This document shows, one piece after another, positions 50,941 through 59,746 of a stretch of 64,000 nucleotides of DNA; the first letter of the stretch is position 1; each line of letters begins with the position of its first letter. Origin of the DNA: Paenibacillus sp. 1011MAR3C5 (GTDB lineage Bacteria > Bacillota > Bacilli > Paenibacillales > Paenibacillaceae); the NCBI RefSeq assembly GCF_003591485.1, contig NZ_QZCF01000006.1, positions 372,001-436,000 on the forward strand, written 5' to 3'. The translations under genes were made by a program, and so were the position numbers. A model generated the notes under the pieces. The model worked only from the letters and a program-made list of their open reading frames with translations, was not told the DNA's origin and did not search any database.

Positions 50941-52125
50941 ATGACAAAAAAGAATTCGAATTCACCGATCGGGCTGAGCGTTGTCCAGTGGCAGGATCTG
51001 ATCGCCAGCTGCGCCCGGAAAACGGCGAACACCCCGTACGAAATAAATTATGGCACCGAGGTCCGCTCCATGGTGCGCCCCTTCATGTCGGAGTTCACAA
51101 CCGAGGAAGCCTGGCTGTTCGAGCTGAACGTCGGCCTGTTCTTGCTCCGCAAGCAATCGACCGGTCGCCACTTGGGTTACTTCGCCCAGATGGCGGCATC
51201 CGATACGCTACATGCCATCGAGAGTCAACTCCATAACGACTTGCCGCCGGAGATCGCAGTCAAGCAACAGGGGCGACTACTGGAGACGGCTGCATATATT
51301 CGTGATACGGCAACCGCGAATGCATGGTCCCCTCCAGCCTATCTGGATATCTACGTGGAGCTGTGGCTGATCCTGGTATCCTCCGCTGCGGACAGCTCTC
51401 GTCTCGTCAAGGAGGAGCTGGCGCATTTGGCCGAGGGATCCGGCAAGGAAAATAAGCTCTTCCCGCTCGTCGCCCTCGCCTGGATGCGCTTCTGGCTGGG
51501 GGAGGATCAAGAGGCTTGGCGGCTGCTGGATGCTGCAGAGCGGCATGGGCTCGAGCCCGGGCAGGTATTTCGTTTCCTGCGCCAGCTGGAGGAGAATGAC
51601 GAATGGACCCGGCTTGAAGCCTGGCTAAGCCATTGCGCGAACGAGCAAGTTGGGCGCAGCCCCGGCAGCCTTGGTGAATATGGCCACTATTGGGATGCCG
51701 TCGCCCGGCGACTACCGGAGGCCGAGGAACGAATGTGGAGCGTGATTGCGAGCCTGCCTCCCTACTGCAGCAGCTTGTACGAGGAGAAACTGATGCGCTA
51801 TGGCCGCTTCCGGCAGTGGATTGACTATCAGCTTAGCCACGGCAGCGATCCGTTCGGCTTTCGAGCCAAGGATCTGCAGCCCATCGAGAAGGAGGCGCCG
51901 GATGCGCTGCTGCCTTTTTACCACCAAGGCGTGGAGAAATACGTGTTGTTAAAAAACCGCGACGGCTATAAGCGGGCCGTCAAGCTGCTCAAACGGCTGG
52001 CCAAGCTGTACAAGAAGCTGAAGCGCGAGCAGCGGTGGGAGTCGTACATTGAGACATTCGCCAGCCGGTATAGCCGGTTGCGAGCCCTCCAGGAAGAGCT
52101 GCGGAGGGGAGGACTAATTCCATGA
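50941..52125 (+). CDS. SNF2-operon partner protein (SWIM-like protein lacking the zinc finger)
   Basis: This 394-residue soluble, Leu/Arg/Trp-rich helical protein overlaps the SNF2 helicase gene by 4 bp. In related operons the partner is a SWIM zinc-finger protein of 500-600 residues; here I see no CxC...CxH motif, so only a segment like its C-terminal helical part seems present. ATG 50941 is chosen because the frame upstream is AT-rich and not protein-like. GC content rises sharply from this gene on. The role is unknown but must be tied to the helicase. Confidence 0.6.
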   Translation: MTKKNSNSPIGLSVVQWQDLIASCARKTANTPYEINYGTEVRSMVRPFMSEFTTEEAWLFELNVGLFLLRKQSTGRHLGYFAQMAASDTLHAIESQLHNDLPPEIAVKQQGRLLETAAYIRDTATANAWSPPAYLDIYVELWLILVSSAADSSRLVKEELAHLAEGSGKENKLFPLVALAWMRFWLGEDQEAWRLLDAAERHGLEPGQVFRFLRQLEENDEWTRLEAWLSHCANEQVGRSPGSLGEYGHYWDAVARRLPEAEERMWSVIASLPPYCSSLYEEKLMRYGRFRQWIDYQLSHGSDPFGFRAKDLQPIEKEAPDALLPFYHQGVEKYVLLKNRDGYKRAVKLLKRLAKLYKKLKREQRWESYIETFASRYSRLRALQEELRRGGLIP

Positions 52126-55100
52126 CGAAGACTACTACTTATAACCTGGATACCATCGCGGTTCGAATGGTGCTGACGTCGCATGGCGACGCGTTGTTCT
52201 TCGCGGACCCGGATTCGCTGCGGGAGTGGACCGGACCCCAGCTGAAGCATCGCCTGTTCGCCTGGCACGAACCGTCCTTCTATGGCACCGAGCTGGAGCT
52301 CGTCAAAGTCGGGGAGCTCGAGGCCGTCGTTCTGCCCGCCGAAGATGTCATTGCCTTCTTCGCCTCGGGACCGCACCTGGAGCATATCAAGTGGAAGTGG
52401 GAAGACGATGCCGCGCGCTTGGCCGCATTAGCGCCGCTCTTGGGCGAGTGCCTGGAGAAAGGGCTGTATGCGCCCGACCTTGCGGCTTACCGCAGAGGCT
52501 CCCTGCGCTGGAGCTGGGATGCGGCTGCGGTCTGCGCGACCTTCGGACAGGCGCGTCGCGACGAACTGGACCTGGAGCGCGGCAGCTGGAGCGTTGAGGC
52601 GCGCGACGGGCTAATGGCGGCCTTCTCAGCGGCCGTAACGAGCCCCTTCTACGGTACGGAGCCGGACGAGGCGGATCTGCGACGGGAATTCCCGGCTCTG
52701 TTCGCGCGCGAGAACGCGGCGGCCGCTACGGCGGGACTCGACGACGAGACCTGGCTTGTGCAGATCGGCTGGAAAGCGGATGTCGCACCGTTCCGCCCCC
52801 TGCTGCAGCTAATGGAGCCGTGGGAGGGCGACGAGCACTCCCGCTGGCGGCTGCGGCTCGTGCTGCAGGACAAGAGCGATCCGGCTAAGCTCCGAAGAGT
52901 GCGGCTCGGCGACGACGGCTCGGCGGCAGGCAAGTGGCCCGACGCATGGGCGGAAGCTATTCGGAGCCGCTCGGACGGTTGGCTGCAACGGCTGCGGGTT
53001 AGTCTTCCGCACGATCGGCTGTCGCGCGGCGAGGACGTGCTCGGCAAGCCGCTTGACGACGAGGCGGCCTGGCGGTTCCTGAACGAGGACAGCCGCCGGC
53101 TGCTCGAAGCCGGCTGGCAGGTCCTGCTGCCCGCATGGTGGGAAGCTGCAAGCCGCAAGAAGCCGCGGCTGCGCGCGGCGGTGCAGTCGGAGGACGAATC
53201 CAGGAAACGGGGCGGCGGCAAGTCTTTGTTTGGTCTGGATGCAATTATGAGCTTCAACTGGCGCATCTCCATCGGCGACGCCGACCTGAACGAGGAGGAG
53301 TTCGACGAGTTGCTCGCGCGAGGGGAGCGTCTCGTGAAGTTCCGGGACCGCTGGATCGTGCTCGACCCGGCATTGATCGCCCAGATCCGCCGCATGATGG
53401 AAGGCATGGACAAGAGCCAGGGATTAAGCTTCCAGGATGTGCTGCAATTGCATCTGCTCTCGCAGGGCGAGGCGGACGGCGACGCGGATGGCGGGGCGAC
53501 GGACGCCAGCACGGAGACTTTCGGGGCCGATGCCGCCCGCGTCCAGCTTGAAGTCGAACTGGGCGCGCATTTGACCGGGCTGTTCGCCAAGATTAATCAA
53601 CAGAGCGAATGGCCTCGGCTCGATCCGCCGGCCGGTCTGCGTGCCGAGCTGCGCAGCTACCAACAGGATGGATTCGCCTGGCTGGCTTTTCTCCGCCGCT
53701 TCGGACTCGGTGCCTGTCTCGCGGACGACATGGGCCTCGGCAAGACAGTCCAGTTGATTGCCTACCTGCTTTACGCCAAAGAGCAGACGGATGAGGGCAT
53801 GCGGCTCCCTTCGCTGATCGTCTGCCCCACGTCGGTACTCGGCAACTGGCAGAAGGAGATTTCCCGCTTCGCCCCATCGCTGCAAGTGGCCATGCATTAT
53901 GGCTCCAGGCGTAAGAGCGGCGACGCGTTCCGGAACGAGGCGCGCAGCGTTGACGTCGTGCTGACCTCCTTTGCTACCGCCTCGCTCGACCAGGAAACGC
54001 TGGCCGCTTTCCAATGGGGAGCCGTCTGTTTGGACGAAGCACAGAATATCAAAAACGCCGGGACCAGGCAGGCCGCGGCGGTCAAGAGCTTTCCCGCGCT
54101 CCATCGCATTGCGCTCACCGGAACGCCGATCGAGAATCGGCTGGCGGAGCTATGGTCGATCTACGATTTTACCGTGCCCACTTACCTTGGCTCCGCCAAG
54201 GCGTTTCAGGACCGCTTCGCTACCCCGATCGAGCGCGAACAGGACGGTCGTCGCACGGCTGAGCTAAAGCGGCTAGTAAAACCGTTCATGCTGCGGCGCA
54301 AAAAGAAGGATCCCGCCATCCAGCTCGACCTGCCGGACAAAAACGAGATGAAGACGTATGTTCCGCTTACCTCCGAGCAAGCTGCCTTGTACGACAATTG
54401 CGTCAAGGAGCTGCTCGAGAAGCTGAAGAAGCTCGACGGCATCCAGCGCAAAGGCGCGATTCTCGGAGCGCTGACACGTCTCAAGCAGGCATGTAACCAT
54501 CCGGCTCTACTGGATGAGGATACGGGAACGGAGCTGGAGGATGGCCCTCTGCAGACGGAAGCGATCGTCGCCCGCTCCTCCAAGCTCGAGAGGCTGCTGG
54601 CGATGGTCAAGGAGCTGCGCGAGGCGGACGAGCGCTGCCTCATCTTCACGCAATACATTGGCATGGGCAAAATGATTCAGGATGTCCTCCAGCGCGAGCT
54701 GGGCGAACCCGTGCTGTACCTGAATGGCAGCACGCCGAAGACGCAACGCGACCGGATGGTGGAGCGGTTCCAGTCGCATGACCTGCCGGCATCCGATCAG
54801 CCCAACGTGTTTATCCTCTCCCTCAAGGCGGGAGGCGTCGGGCTTAATTTGACCGCGGCGAACCACGTCTTCCACTTCGACCGCTGGTGGAACCCGGCCG
54901 TCGAGAACCAGGCGACCGACCGGGCCTACCGGATGGGCCAGACACGCGACGTGCAGGTGCATAAATTCATTTCGCTCGGCACGCTTGAGGAACGCATCGA
55001 CGAGATGCTGGAGAACAAGCAGCAGCTAAGCGACAACGTGATCTCCAGCTCGGAGAGTTGGATTACCGAGCTCTCGACGGATGCGCTGAGGGAGATGTTC

Positions 55101-55130
55101 TCGCTGCGGCAGGAGTGGTCGCGCGATTAA
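52122..55130 (+). CDS. SNF2/Rad54-family DNA-dependent ATPase
   Basis: This 1002-residue protein has an N-terminal SNF2-associated region (about 1-480, with SFNWRISIGDADLNEEEFDELL) and a C-terminal SNF2 motor (about 510-990). Motifs: LADDMGLGKTVQ (I), CLDEAQNIKN (II, DEAQ), ALTGTPIENRL (III), LIFTQYIGMG (IV), SLKAGGVGLNLTAANHVFHF (V) and QATDRAYRMGQ (VI). It should translocate on duplex DNA and remodel protein-DNA complexes. It is co-translated with the preceding partner and ended by a clear terminator. The gene looks markedly GC-rich compared with its neighbours. Confidence 0.92.
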   Translation: MTKTTTYNLDTIAVRMVLTSHGDALFFADPDSLREWTGPQLKHRLFAWHEPSFYGTELELVKVGELEAVVLPAEDVIAFFASGPHLEHIKWKWEDDAARLAALAPLLGECLEKGLYAPDLAAYRRGSLRWSWDAAAVCATFGQARRDELDLERGSWSVEARDGLMAAFSAAVTSPFYGTEPDEADLRREFPALFARENAAAATAGLDDETWLVQIGWKADVAPFRPLLQLMEPWEGDEHSRWRLRLVLQDKSDPAKLRRVRLGDDGSAAGKWPDAWAEAIRSRSDGWLQRLRVSLPHDRLSRGEDVLGKPLDDEAAWRFLNEDSRRLLEAGWQVLLPAWWEAASRKKPRLRAAVQSEDESRKRGGGKSLFGLDAIMSFNWRISIGDADLNEEEFDELLARGERLVKFRDRWIVLDPALIAQIRRMMEGMDKSQGLSFQDVLQLHLLSQGEADGDADGGATDASTETFGADAARVQLEVELGAHLTGLFAKINQQSEWPRLDPPAGLRAELRSYQQDGFAWLAFLRRFGLGACLADDMGLGKTVQLIAYLLYAKEQTDEGMRLPSLIVCPTSVLGNWQKEISRFAPSLQVAMHYGSRRKSGDAFRNEARSVDVVLTSFATASLDQETLAAFQWGAVCLDEAQNIKNAGTRQAAAVKSFPALHRIALTGTPIENRLAELWSIYDFTVPTYLGSAKAFQDRFATPIEREQDGRRTAELKRLVKPFMLRRKKKDPAIQLDLPDKNEMKTYVPLTSEQAALYDNCVKELLEKLKKLDGIQRKGAILGALTRLKQACNHPALLDEDTGTELEDGPLQTEAIVARSSKLERLLAMVKELREADERCLIFTQYIGMGKMIQDVLQRELGEPVLYLNGSTPKTQRDRMVERFQSHDLPASDQPNVFILSLKAGGVGLNLTAANHVFHFDRWWNPAVENQATDRAYRMGQTRDVQVHKFISLGTLEERIDEMLENKQQLSDNVISSSESWITELSTDALREMFSLRQEWSRD

Positions 55131-55155
55131 GCGGGATTTGAGCAACCACTAGCAA

Positions 55156-55187
55156 AAAGGATCTGGAAGCTTTCTTTCAGATCCTTT
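55156..55187 (+). terminator. Rho-independent terminator of the SNF2 operon
   Basis: AAAGGATCTG (55156-55165) pairs with CAGATCCTTT (55178-55187), followed by GTTC. Confidence 0.75.
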
Positions 55188-55199
55188 GTTCAGGGGTAA

Positions 55200-55844
55200 C
55201 TAGTTATTATTTCGTTTGTTAACTTCAATCGCAATGAACTCCGGCAAATAATTAGGAGTACAGCCCTTTGATACCATTTCATCTTTATAAAGACCCGTTT
55301 TCTCCCCAAGTTTCATACAACGTGCACGATTCTTTTCATCATAAACGCCTATCCAGCCTGCGGTGAAATTCATAGCCCATTGCACTTCCGGTTCTTCCTG
55401 CGTAATATTAGCTTCTAATTTAGATAGTAAGTCTGCGGTGTTATCAGGCGGTGTTTGTCCCGTCCATCTCAATCGCGCTTGATAATACCAGAAAGCTCGC
55501 CTTTGAAGAGCAGAAGGGCTATTTTCCCATGACTCCATCAAAGCAATTGTCTTCTTGTCTTTGGTGAGCTGATTTGCCATTAACCAATCCATTACGTTAT
55601 TTCGCTCATCAAAAGTGTGAATCTGCATATCCTTATCAAGCTTATTTAGCACTTCTTGTGAAAGAAGTTTTTTATCCATAATTAAGCTTGCTAATAGTCT
55701 GGGCAAAAACTCTTCGGTTGACCAAAGTTCCATAGCTAGTTCGTGATCTTTTTTAATGTCCTTCGCGATCTTTCGTAAGTCGCCTAGCTTAGTTTTACTA
55801 TTGATCTGTGATAGAATGTTTTCTGCTTTTGAAGAGCATTTCAT
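55200..55844 (-). CDS. DNA alkylation repair-like protein (AlkD/HEAT type)
   Basis: This all-helical protein of about 214 residues has the AlkD-like features LGDLRKIAKDIKKDHELAMELW, DERNNVMDWLMANQL and QRRAFWYYQARLRW, an array of HEAT-like helices. AlkD enzymes remove N-alkylated purines; this subgroup may differ. The start is uncertain: ATG 55844 lacks a ribosome binding site, while AAGGAG lies directly against an in-frame TTG at 55877. A short frame problem at the 5' end is possible. Confidence 0.65.
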   Translation of the reverse strand: MKCSSKAENILSQINSKTKLGDLRKIAKDIKKDHELAMELWSTEEFLPRLLASLIMDKKLLSQEVLNKLDKDMQIHTFDERNNVMDWLMANQLTKDKKTIALMESWENSPSALQRRAFWYYQARLRWTGQTPPDNTADLLSKLEANITQEEPEVQWAMNFTAGWIGVYDEKNRARCMKLGEKTGLYKDEMVSKGCTPNYLPEFIAIEVNKRNNN

Positions 55845-55981
55845 TTCTGTACTTTTATTCTTATTTATTTGACACAACTCCTTTATTAAAGCACTCTTTC
55901 ATAATATGTCCTTGGCGTGATATATCAATAACTTCATTTCGTTATAAGAATAATTGCATACCATTGTAAAAGGCTTGATTC

Positions 55982-56031
55982 ATTTCGCCGTCACTTATGA
56001 TAAGGCTCACCGTACCCAACTAAACGCAAAA
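55982..56031 (+). repeat. Palindromic 3'-end element, degenerate copy
   Basis: ATTTCGCCGTCACTTATGAT followed by AAGGCTCACCGTA parallels the copy at 46134. It lies 42 bp past the stop of the response regulator gene. Confidence 0.65.
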
Positions 56032-56073
56032 AGAAGCAGTGCCCGGAATTATAGGGAGGGACTGCTTGCGCAT

Positions 56074-56790
56074 TTACACCTTGAAGCGATACCCCGCGCC
56101 CCATACGGTCTCGATAAACTGGTGTTGTAACGGGTCCTTCTGGATCTTGTCCCGGATCTTCCCCACATGGACCGTGACCGTGGCGGTATCGCCATAGTTC
56201 TCGATCCCCCAGACCCTATCCAGCAGCACCTCCTTGGAATATACCCGATCCGGGTTTTCCGCGAGGAACAGCAGCAGGTCGAATTCTTTTGCTGTCATCG
56301 TAACCTCCGCCCCGCGCAGCGTCACCCGTCTTGCATCGACCTGGATCGTTAGTTCGCGAATGTTCAGCTCACGCGGCTTCTGGGCATGCAAGTGACCGGT
56401 GCCTGTTGCGACACCGGTCAATCGGTCATATCGTTCGAGATGCGCCTTCACCCGCGCCACGAGCTCCGTTGGGCTGAACGGCTTCGTCACATAATCATCC
56501 GCCCCTAAGCCGAGGCCTCGGATCTTGTCGATATCCTCCTTGCGGGCGGACACCATCAGCACCGGAATAAACTTTGTCTCCCGGATCCGTCGTAATAGAT
56601 CAAAGCCGTCCATGCCCGGCAGCATGACGTCCAGAATGATCAGATCGTATTCTTGCTCCAGCGCCTCCTCAAGCGCTTGCCGTCCGTCTGCCCGAAGGGT
56701 CACCTCATAGCCGTGTACCTCGAGAAAGTCCCGCTCCAGCTCAGCGATCGCTTGATCGTCCTCAACGATTAACACTTTCCGCTTCGACAT
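56074..56790 (-). CDS. OmpR-family response regulator
   Basis: This 238-residue protein has a receiver domain with VLIVEDDQAI, Asp 54 in LIILDVMLPG and YVTKPFSPTE, then a winged-helix output domain ending ETVWGAGYRFKV. ATG 56790 follows AGGAG by eight bases and starts one base after the kinase stop. It is the last gene of a five-gene operon (secreted protein, ATPase, permease, kinase, regulator) and probably controls the operon's ABC genes. Confidence 0.92.
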   Translation of the reverse strand: MSKRKVLIVEDDQAIAELERDFLEVHGYEVTLRADGRQALEEALEQEYDLIILDVMLPGMDGFDLLRRIRETKFIPVLMVSARKEDIDKIRGLGLGADDYVTKPFSPTELVARVKAHLERYDRLTGVATGTGHLHAQKPRELNIRELTIQVDARRVTLRGAEVTMTAKEFDLLLFLAENPDRVYSKEVLLDRVWGIENYGDTATVTVHVGKIRDKIQKDPLQHQFIETVWGAGYRFKV

Positions 56791-56791
56791 C

Positions 56792-58273
56792 TCACGCTCT
56801 CCTCGCATCATTGCTATCCCGCTTTATCGGAATGCTAATCATCACCGTCATGAACTGTCCCGGTTCGCTTCTCGCATAGATCGTTCCGCCATGATTCGCA
56901 ATAATCTGCTTGACGATGGCAAGGCCTAACCCGGAGCCGGCCACGTTCTGATTCCGGAACGCATCCCCCCGATAGAAACGATCGAAGATCCGTTCCAGTT
57001 CGTCCGGTCCCATCCCGGGTCCGTTATCCGTAACCGCGAATACCCAATCCTCCGACTGCCGCCCGAAGTAAACATGGATATGGGGCTCCTTCTTGTCCAT
57101 GAATTTCACCGAATTGCCGACGATGTTCAGCATGACGCGCCTCATCTTCTGGACATCCATCGTCACAACATCATTTTGCCCCGCCTCATATTCGCTCGTC
57201 AGCCGCACGCCCGCGCTCTCGTACTCCATTTGCAGTTCACTCATCGTCTGCCGATAGAACGACTCCAGCGGCACCGTCTCCAGGTGGAAACGCTCCTGTT
57301 CGAGATCCAGCTTCGACAATAGGAACAGATCGTCGATCATCCGGTCCATATCGAGCGTCTTCGCATAAATCACGTCGATATACTTCTTCAGCTTCTCCGG
57401 ATCGTTCGCGATGCCTACCCGAATCCCCTCCACATAACCCTTGATCGAGGTCAGCGGCGTCTTCAGATCATGCGAAATATTCGAGATCAGCTCCTTGCGG
57501 TTCTCCTCCAACGCTAGCTGAGTGTCGATCGATCGTTGCAGCTCGCTGCGCATCTTCTCATACGAGCGGATCACGCTTCCCACTTCGTTGCGCACCTTGG
57601 ATTCCAGACGGAAGTTCAAATCCCCTTCCGCAATGCGCCGGGAGCCCTGTTCGAGCTGTCGCAGCGGCCTTACGATATCCCTCGTCGTGATCCAGAGAAG
57701 CGGGACCAGAATGATACCGATTAGAATCGCAATGCCGAGAAGCACGAATAACTCGAATCGGTTTGTCTTGCTCCCTGCATCCGTCATATCGGCGACCAGG
57801 TAATACGTTAGAGGACTGTCGATCTCAGGGAAGTCGTACCCTACCGAAAGCAAGTCGCGTTCCTCCCACGCGCTCACGACGAACATGTCGTCTGCGTTCG
57901 GCCCAATCGTGGACACATCCTGCCGCAGCTGCCTCAGGAACGCTTCTCCTTCGCTGAGCGCGCCGTAGCTTTCCCAGCTCTCTCCTTGCCGGACGACAAG
58001 GAAGCCCCCGAACGGCTGCAACCGATCGCCAATGGAGGCTGCAAACGCGGGGGACGTCAGATCCTCCGGCGTGTACCGCTCCGCATAGCGCAGGTCCACG
58101 AACAGATCGATGCTCCGAGAGAACGCTTCATGCGGGGACTGATCCTTCACGATACCGCTTGCGAGATACGAAAGAATCGCCGTGACGAGTCCGATTCCGG
58201 TCATCGCAACGATAATCGCCGTCAGTAAAGTGCCAAATAAATACGCTAAAATGAGTTTCAATCGAATGGACAT
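56792..58273 (-). CDS. Sensor histidine kinase with extracellular domain
   Basis: This 493-residue protein has membrane helices at about 8-38 and 173-195, with an extracellular sensor domain of about 130 residues between them, a HAMP domain, HisKA with SNISHDLKTP (His 268) and HATPase (NIVGNSVKF, DNGPGMG, GSGLGLAIVKQI). It starts four bases after the permease stop. The sensor domain is not a type I recognise. Unlike the kinase at 45056, it has a full extracellular domain. Confidence 0.9.
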   Translation of the reverse strand: MSIRLKLILAYLFGTLLTAIIVAMTGIGLVTAILSYLASGIVKDQSPHEAFSRSIDLFVDLRYAERYTPEDLTSPAFAASIGDRLQPFGGFLVVRQGESWESYGALSEGEAFLRQLRQDVSTIGPNADDMFVVSAWEERDLLSVGYDFPEIDSPLTYYLVADMTDAGSKTNRFELFVLLGIAILIGIILVPLLWITTRDIVRPLRQLEQGSRRIAEGDLNFRLESKVRNEVGSVIRSYEKMRSELQRSIDTQLALEENRKELISNISHDLKTPLTSIKGYVEGIRVGIANDPEKLKKYIDVIYAKTLDMDRMIDDLFLLSKLDLEQERFHLETVPLESFYRQTMSELQMEYESAGVRLTSEYEAGQNDVVTMDVQKMRRVMLNIVGNSVKFMDKKEPHIHVYFGRQSEDWVFAVTDNGPGMGPDELERIFDRFYRGDAFRNQNVAGSGLGLAIVKQIIANHGGTIYARSEPGQFMTVMISIPIKRDSNDARRA

Positions 58274-58276
58274 AAG

Positions 58277-58999
58277 TCAGATCTCTTTCCTTTGGAAGGC
58301 CAGCAAGCCCAATATAGTGCCAATGATATAGTAGGCTGTCATAAATAGCAACGTCGAAACTGTCATAGTGACATCCCCCCCGTACAGGAGCGGTTGCAGC
58401 CAATCTGCATAGTTCGTGACGAAGAATCGATTCAGCTGCGGCTCGAAAAATCCGACGACGCTCATCGCCATCCACAGCACGACACTCACCACCAGCCCGA
58501 CACCGCTGCTCCCCACCCATAGGGACACGCTGTTCGCCAGTACGAGCAACAAACCGCTGAACAGGATCGCACCGCCAAGCTCCGCTACACTCGCCCAAAG
58601 CGAGGACGGCGCAGGCACGCCGTGAAGAATTAAGCCTCCAATGAATGTCGGCACGAACATACACAATATGATCAAAGTACCGGCCGTTAAGCCCGCGAAC
58701 AATTTCCCCATGAAGAGAAACTCTCGGCTGACCGGCAGCTTCAGCGCATGCTTGATCATCCCCTTGTATTCACCAACCATAAGGTCACTGCCGAGCGCCC
58801 CCATGAAAAAAGGAAGCACGACCGCGAGCAGCAGCTCGATTGCCGTCAGCGAGAGGTTATCGTCCAGTCCAAGTCGGTCGCCGATAAAGACGAAGAGAAC
58901 ACCAATGATGAAGGAGAGAAGTAGCAGAACCTTCAGCTTGCTTCCGCGGAACAGCTTGCGCAGCTCCTCTGCGGTGAGGTAATTCATCTGCGTGATCAT
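58277..58999 (-). CDS. ABC-2 type permease
   Basis: This 240-residue protein has six predicted membrane helices, with GALGSDLMVGEYKGMIKHALKLPVSREFLFMGKL between the second and third helices, a typical ABC-2 permease loop. It overlaps the upstream ATPase by 4 bp (ATGA). The cognate kinase and response regulator follow immediately. It probably exports or expels a peptide or lipid-active compound; the substrate is unknown. Confidence 0.85.
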   Translation of the reverse strand: MITQMNYLTAEELRKLFRGSKLKVLLLLSFIIGVLFVFIGDRLGLDDNLSLTAIELLLAVVLPFFMGALGSDLMVGEYKGMIKHALKLPVSREFLFMGKLFAGLTAGTLIILCMFVPTFIGGLILHGVPAPSSLWASVAELGGAILFSGLLLVLANSVSLWVGSSGVGLVVSVVLWMAMSVVGFFEPQLNRFFVTNYADWLQPLLYGGDVTMTVSTLLFMTAYYIIGTILGLLAFQRKEI

Positions 59000-59718
59000 T
59001 CGGCCCCGCTCCTTTCCTGTGCGAGATGATGCAAATAATAACCCTCCACGCCTGCAAACGACTCCCGGATCTGCACGATGCCCGCCGTATGGACATGCCG
59101 CCCCTCATAAATAATGCAAGCATGCGTGATCCAGTCCTCAATGTCGTGCACCTGATGCGACGACACGATAACGCTCATCCCCGTGTCGGCCACGAGGCCG
59201 CGCAGCATCAAAGCGATCTCCCGTCTACCCTCGATGTCCATGCCCGAGAATGGCTCATCGAGCAGCAGCAGCTTCGGCCGGTGGAGCAGCACGCTAGCAA
59301 GTTCGATCCGCTGCTTCATGCCGGTGGAGTAATTCTTGATCTTCAGGTCTCGGTGCTTCATCATGCCTACGAGCTCCAGCGTCTGCCGGATGCGTGCTTC
59401 ATCGACACCCGGGTATAGCTTATGGTAGCATCTCAGATAGTCATATCCCGTGAGATAGAGGTACGGAGACGGCTCTCCGATCATCAAGCCCATGTGCGGC
59501 CTCGTCAAATCGGGCCGGTCGGCGACGGAGGCGTTGTTCCAGCACGCTTCCCCTCGGTCTGTCCCGATCCAGCCAGCCATCGCCTGCAGCGCCGTCGTCT
59601 TCCCAGCGCCGTTCGGTCCCAATAAGGCGACAACCTCACCGGAATGCACGGTGAGGTTCAACCCTTGGATGCCGCGACCGCCGGGGTAGACCTTCGTCAG
59701 ATCGTTCACTTCGAACAT
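58996..59718 (-). CDS. ABC transporter ATPase
   Basis: This protein of about 240 residues has Walker A GPNGAGKTT, Q-loop region MGLMIGEPSPYLYL, signature YSTGMKQRIELA (replacing LSGGQ, common in this subfamily), Walker B LLLLDEPFSGMD and H-loop VSSHQVHD. ATG 59718 has GGAGG nine bases upstream; ATG 59724 is three bases from it. It is 28 bp after the secreted-protein gene and overlaps the permease gene. Confidence 0.9.
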   Translation of the reverse strand: MFEVNDLTKVYPGGRGIQGLNLTVHSGEVVALLGPNGAGKTTALQAMAGWIGTDRGEACWNNASVADRPDLTRPHMGLMIGEPSPYLYLTGYDYLRCYHKLYPGVDEARIRQTLELVGMMKHRDLKIKNYSTGMKQRIELASVLLHRPKLLLLDEPFSGMDIEGRREIALMLRGLVADTGMSVIVSSHQVHDIEDWITHACIIYEGRHVHTAGIVQIRESFAGVEGYYLHHLAQERSGAE

Positions 59719-59746
59719 TTGCATGGTCCTCCCGAAGTCAATTGTT

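Noticed and set aside
52649..53590. Minus-strand 313-codon ORF
   Set aside because: Long antisense frames are expected in GC-rich DNA; the SNF2 gene on the plus strand is unambiguous. The Ser/Arg-rich composition is that of an antisense frame.
53424..54104. Minus-strand 226-codon ORF
   Set aside because: Same reason: antisense to the SNF2 motor domain, with no start signals.
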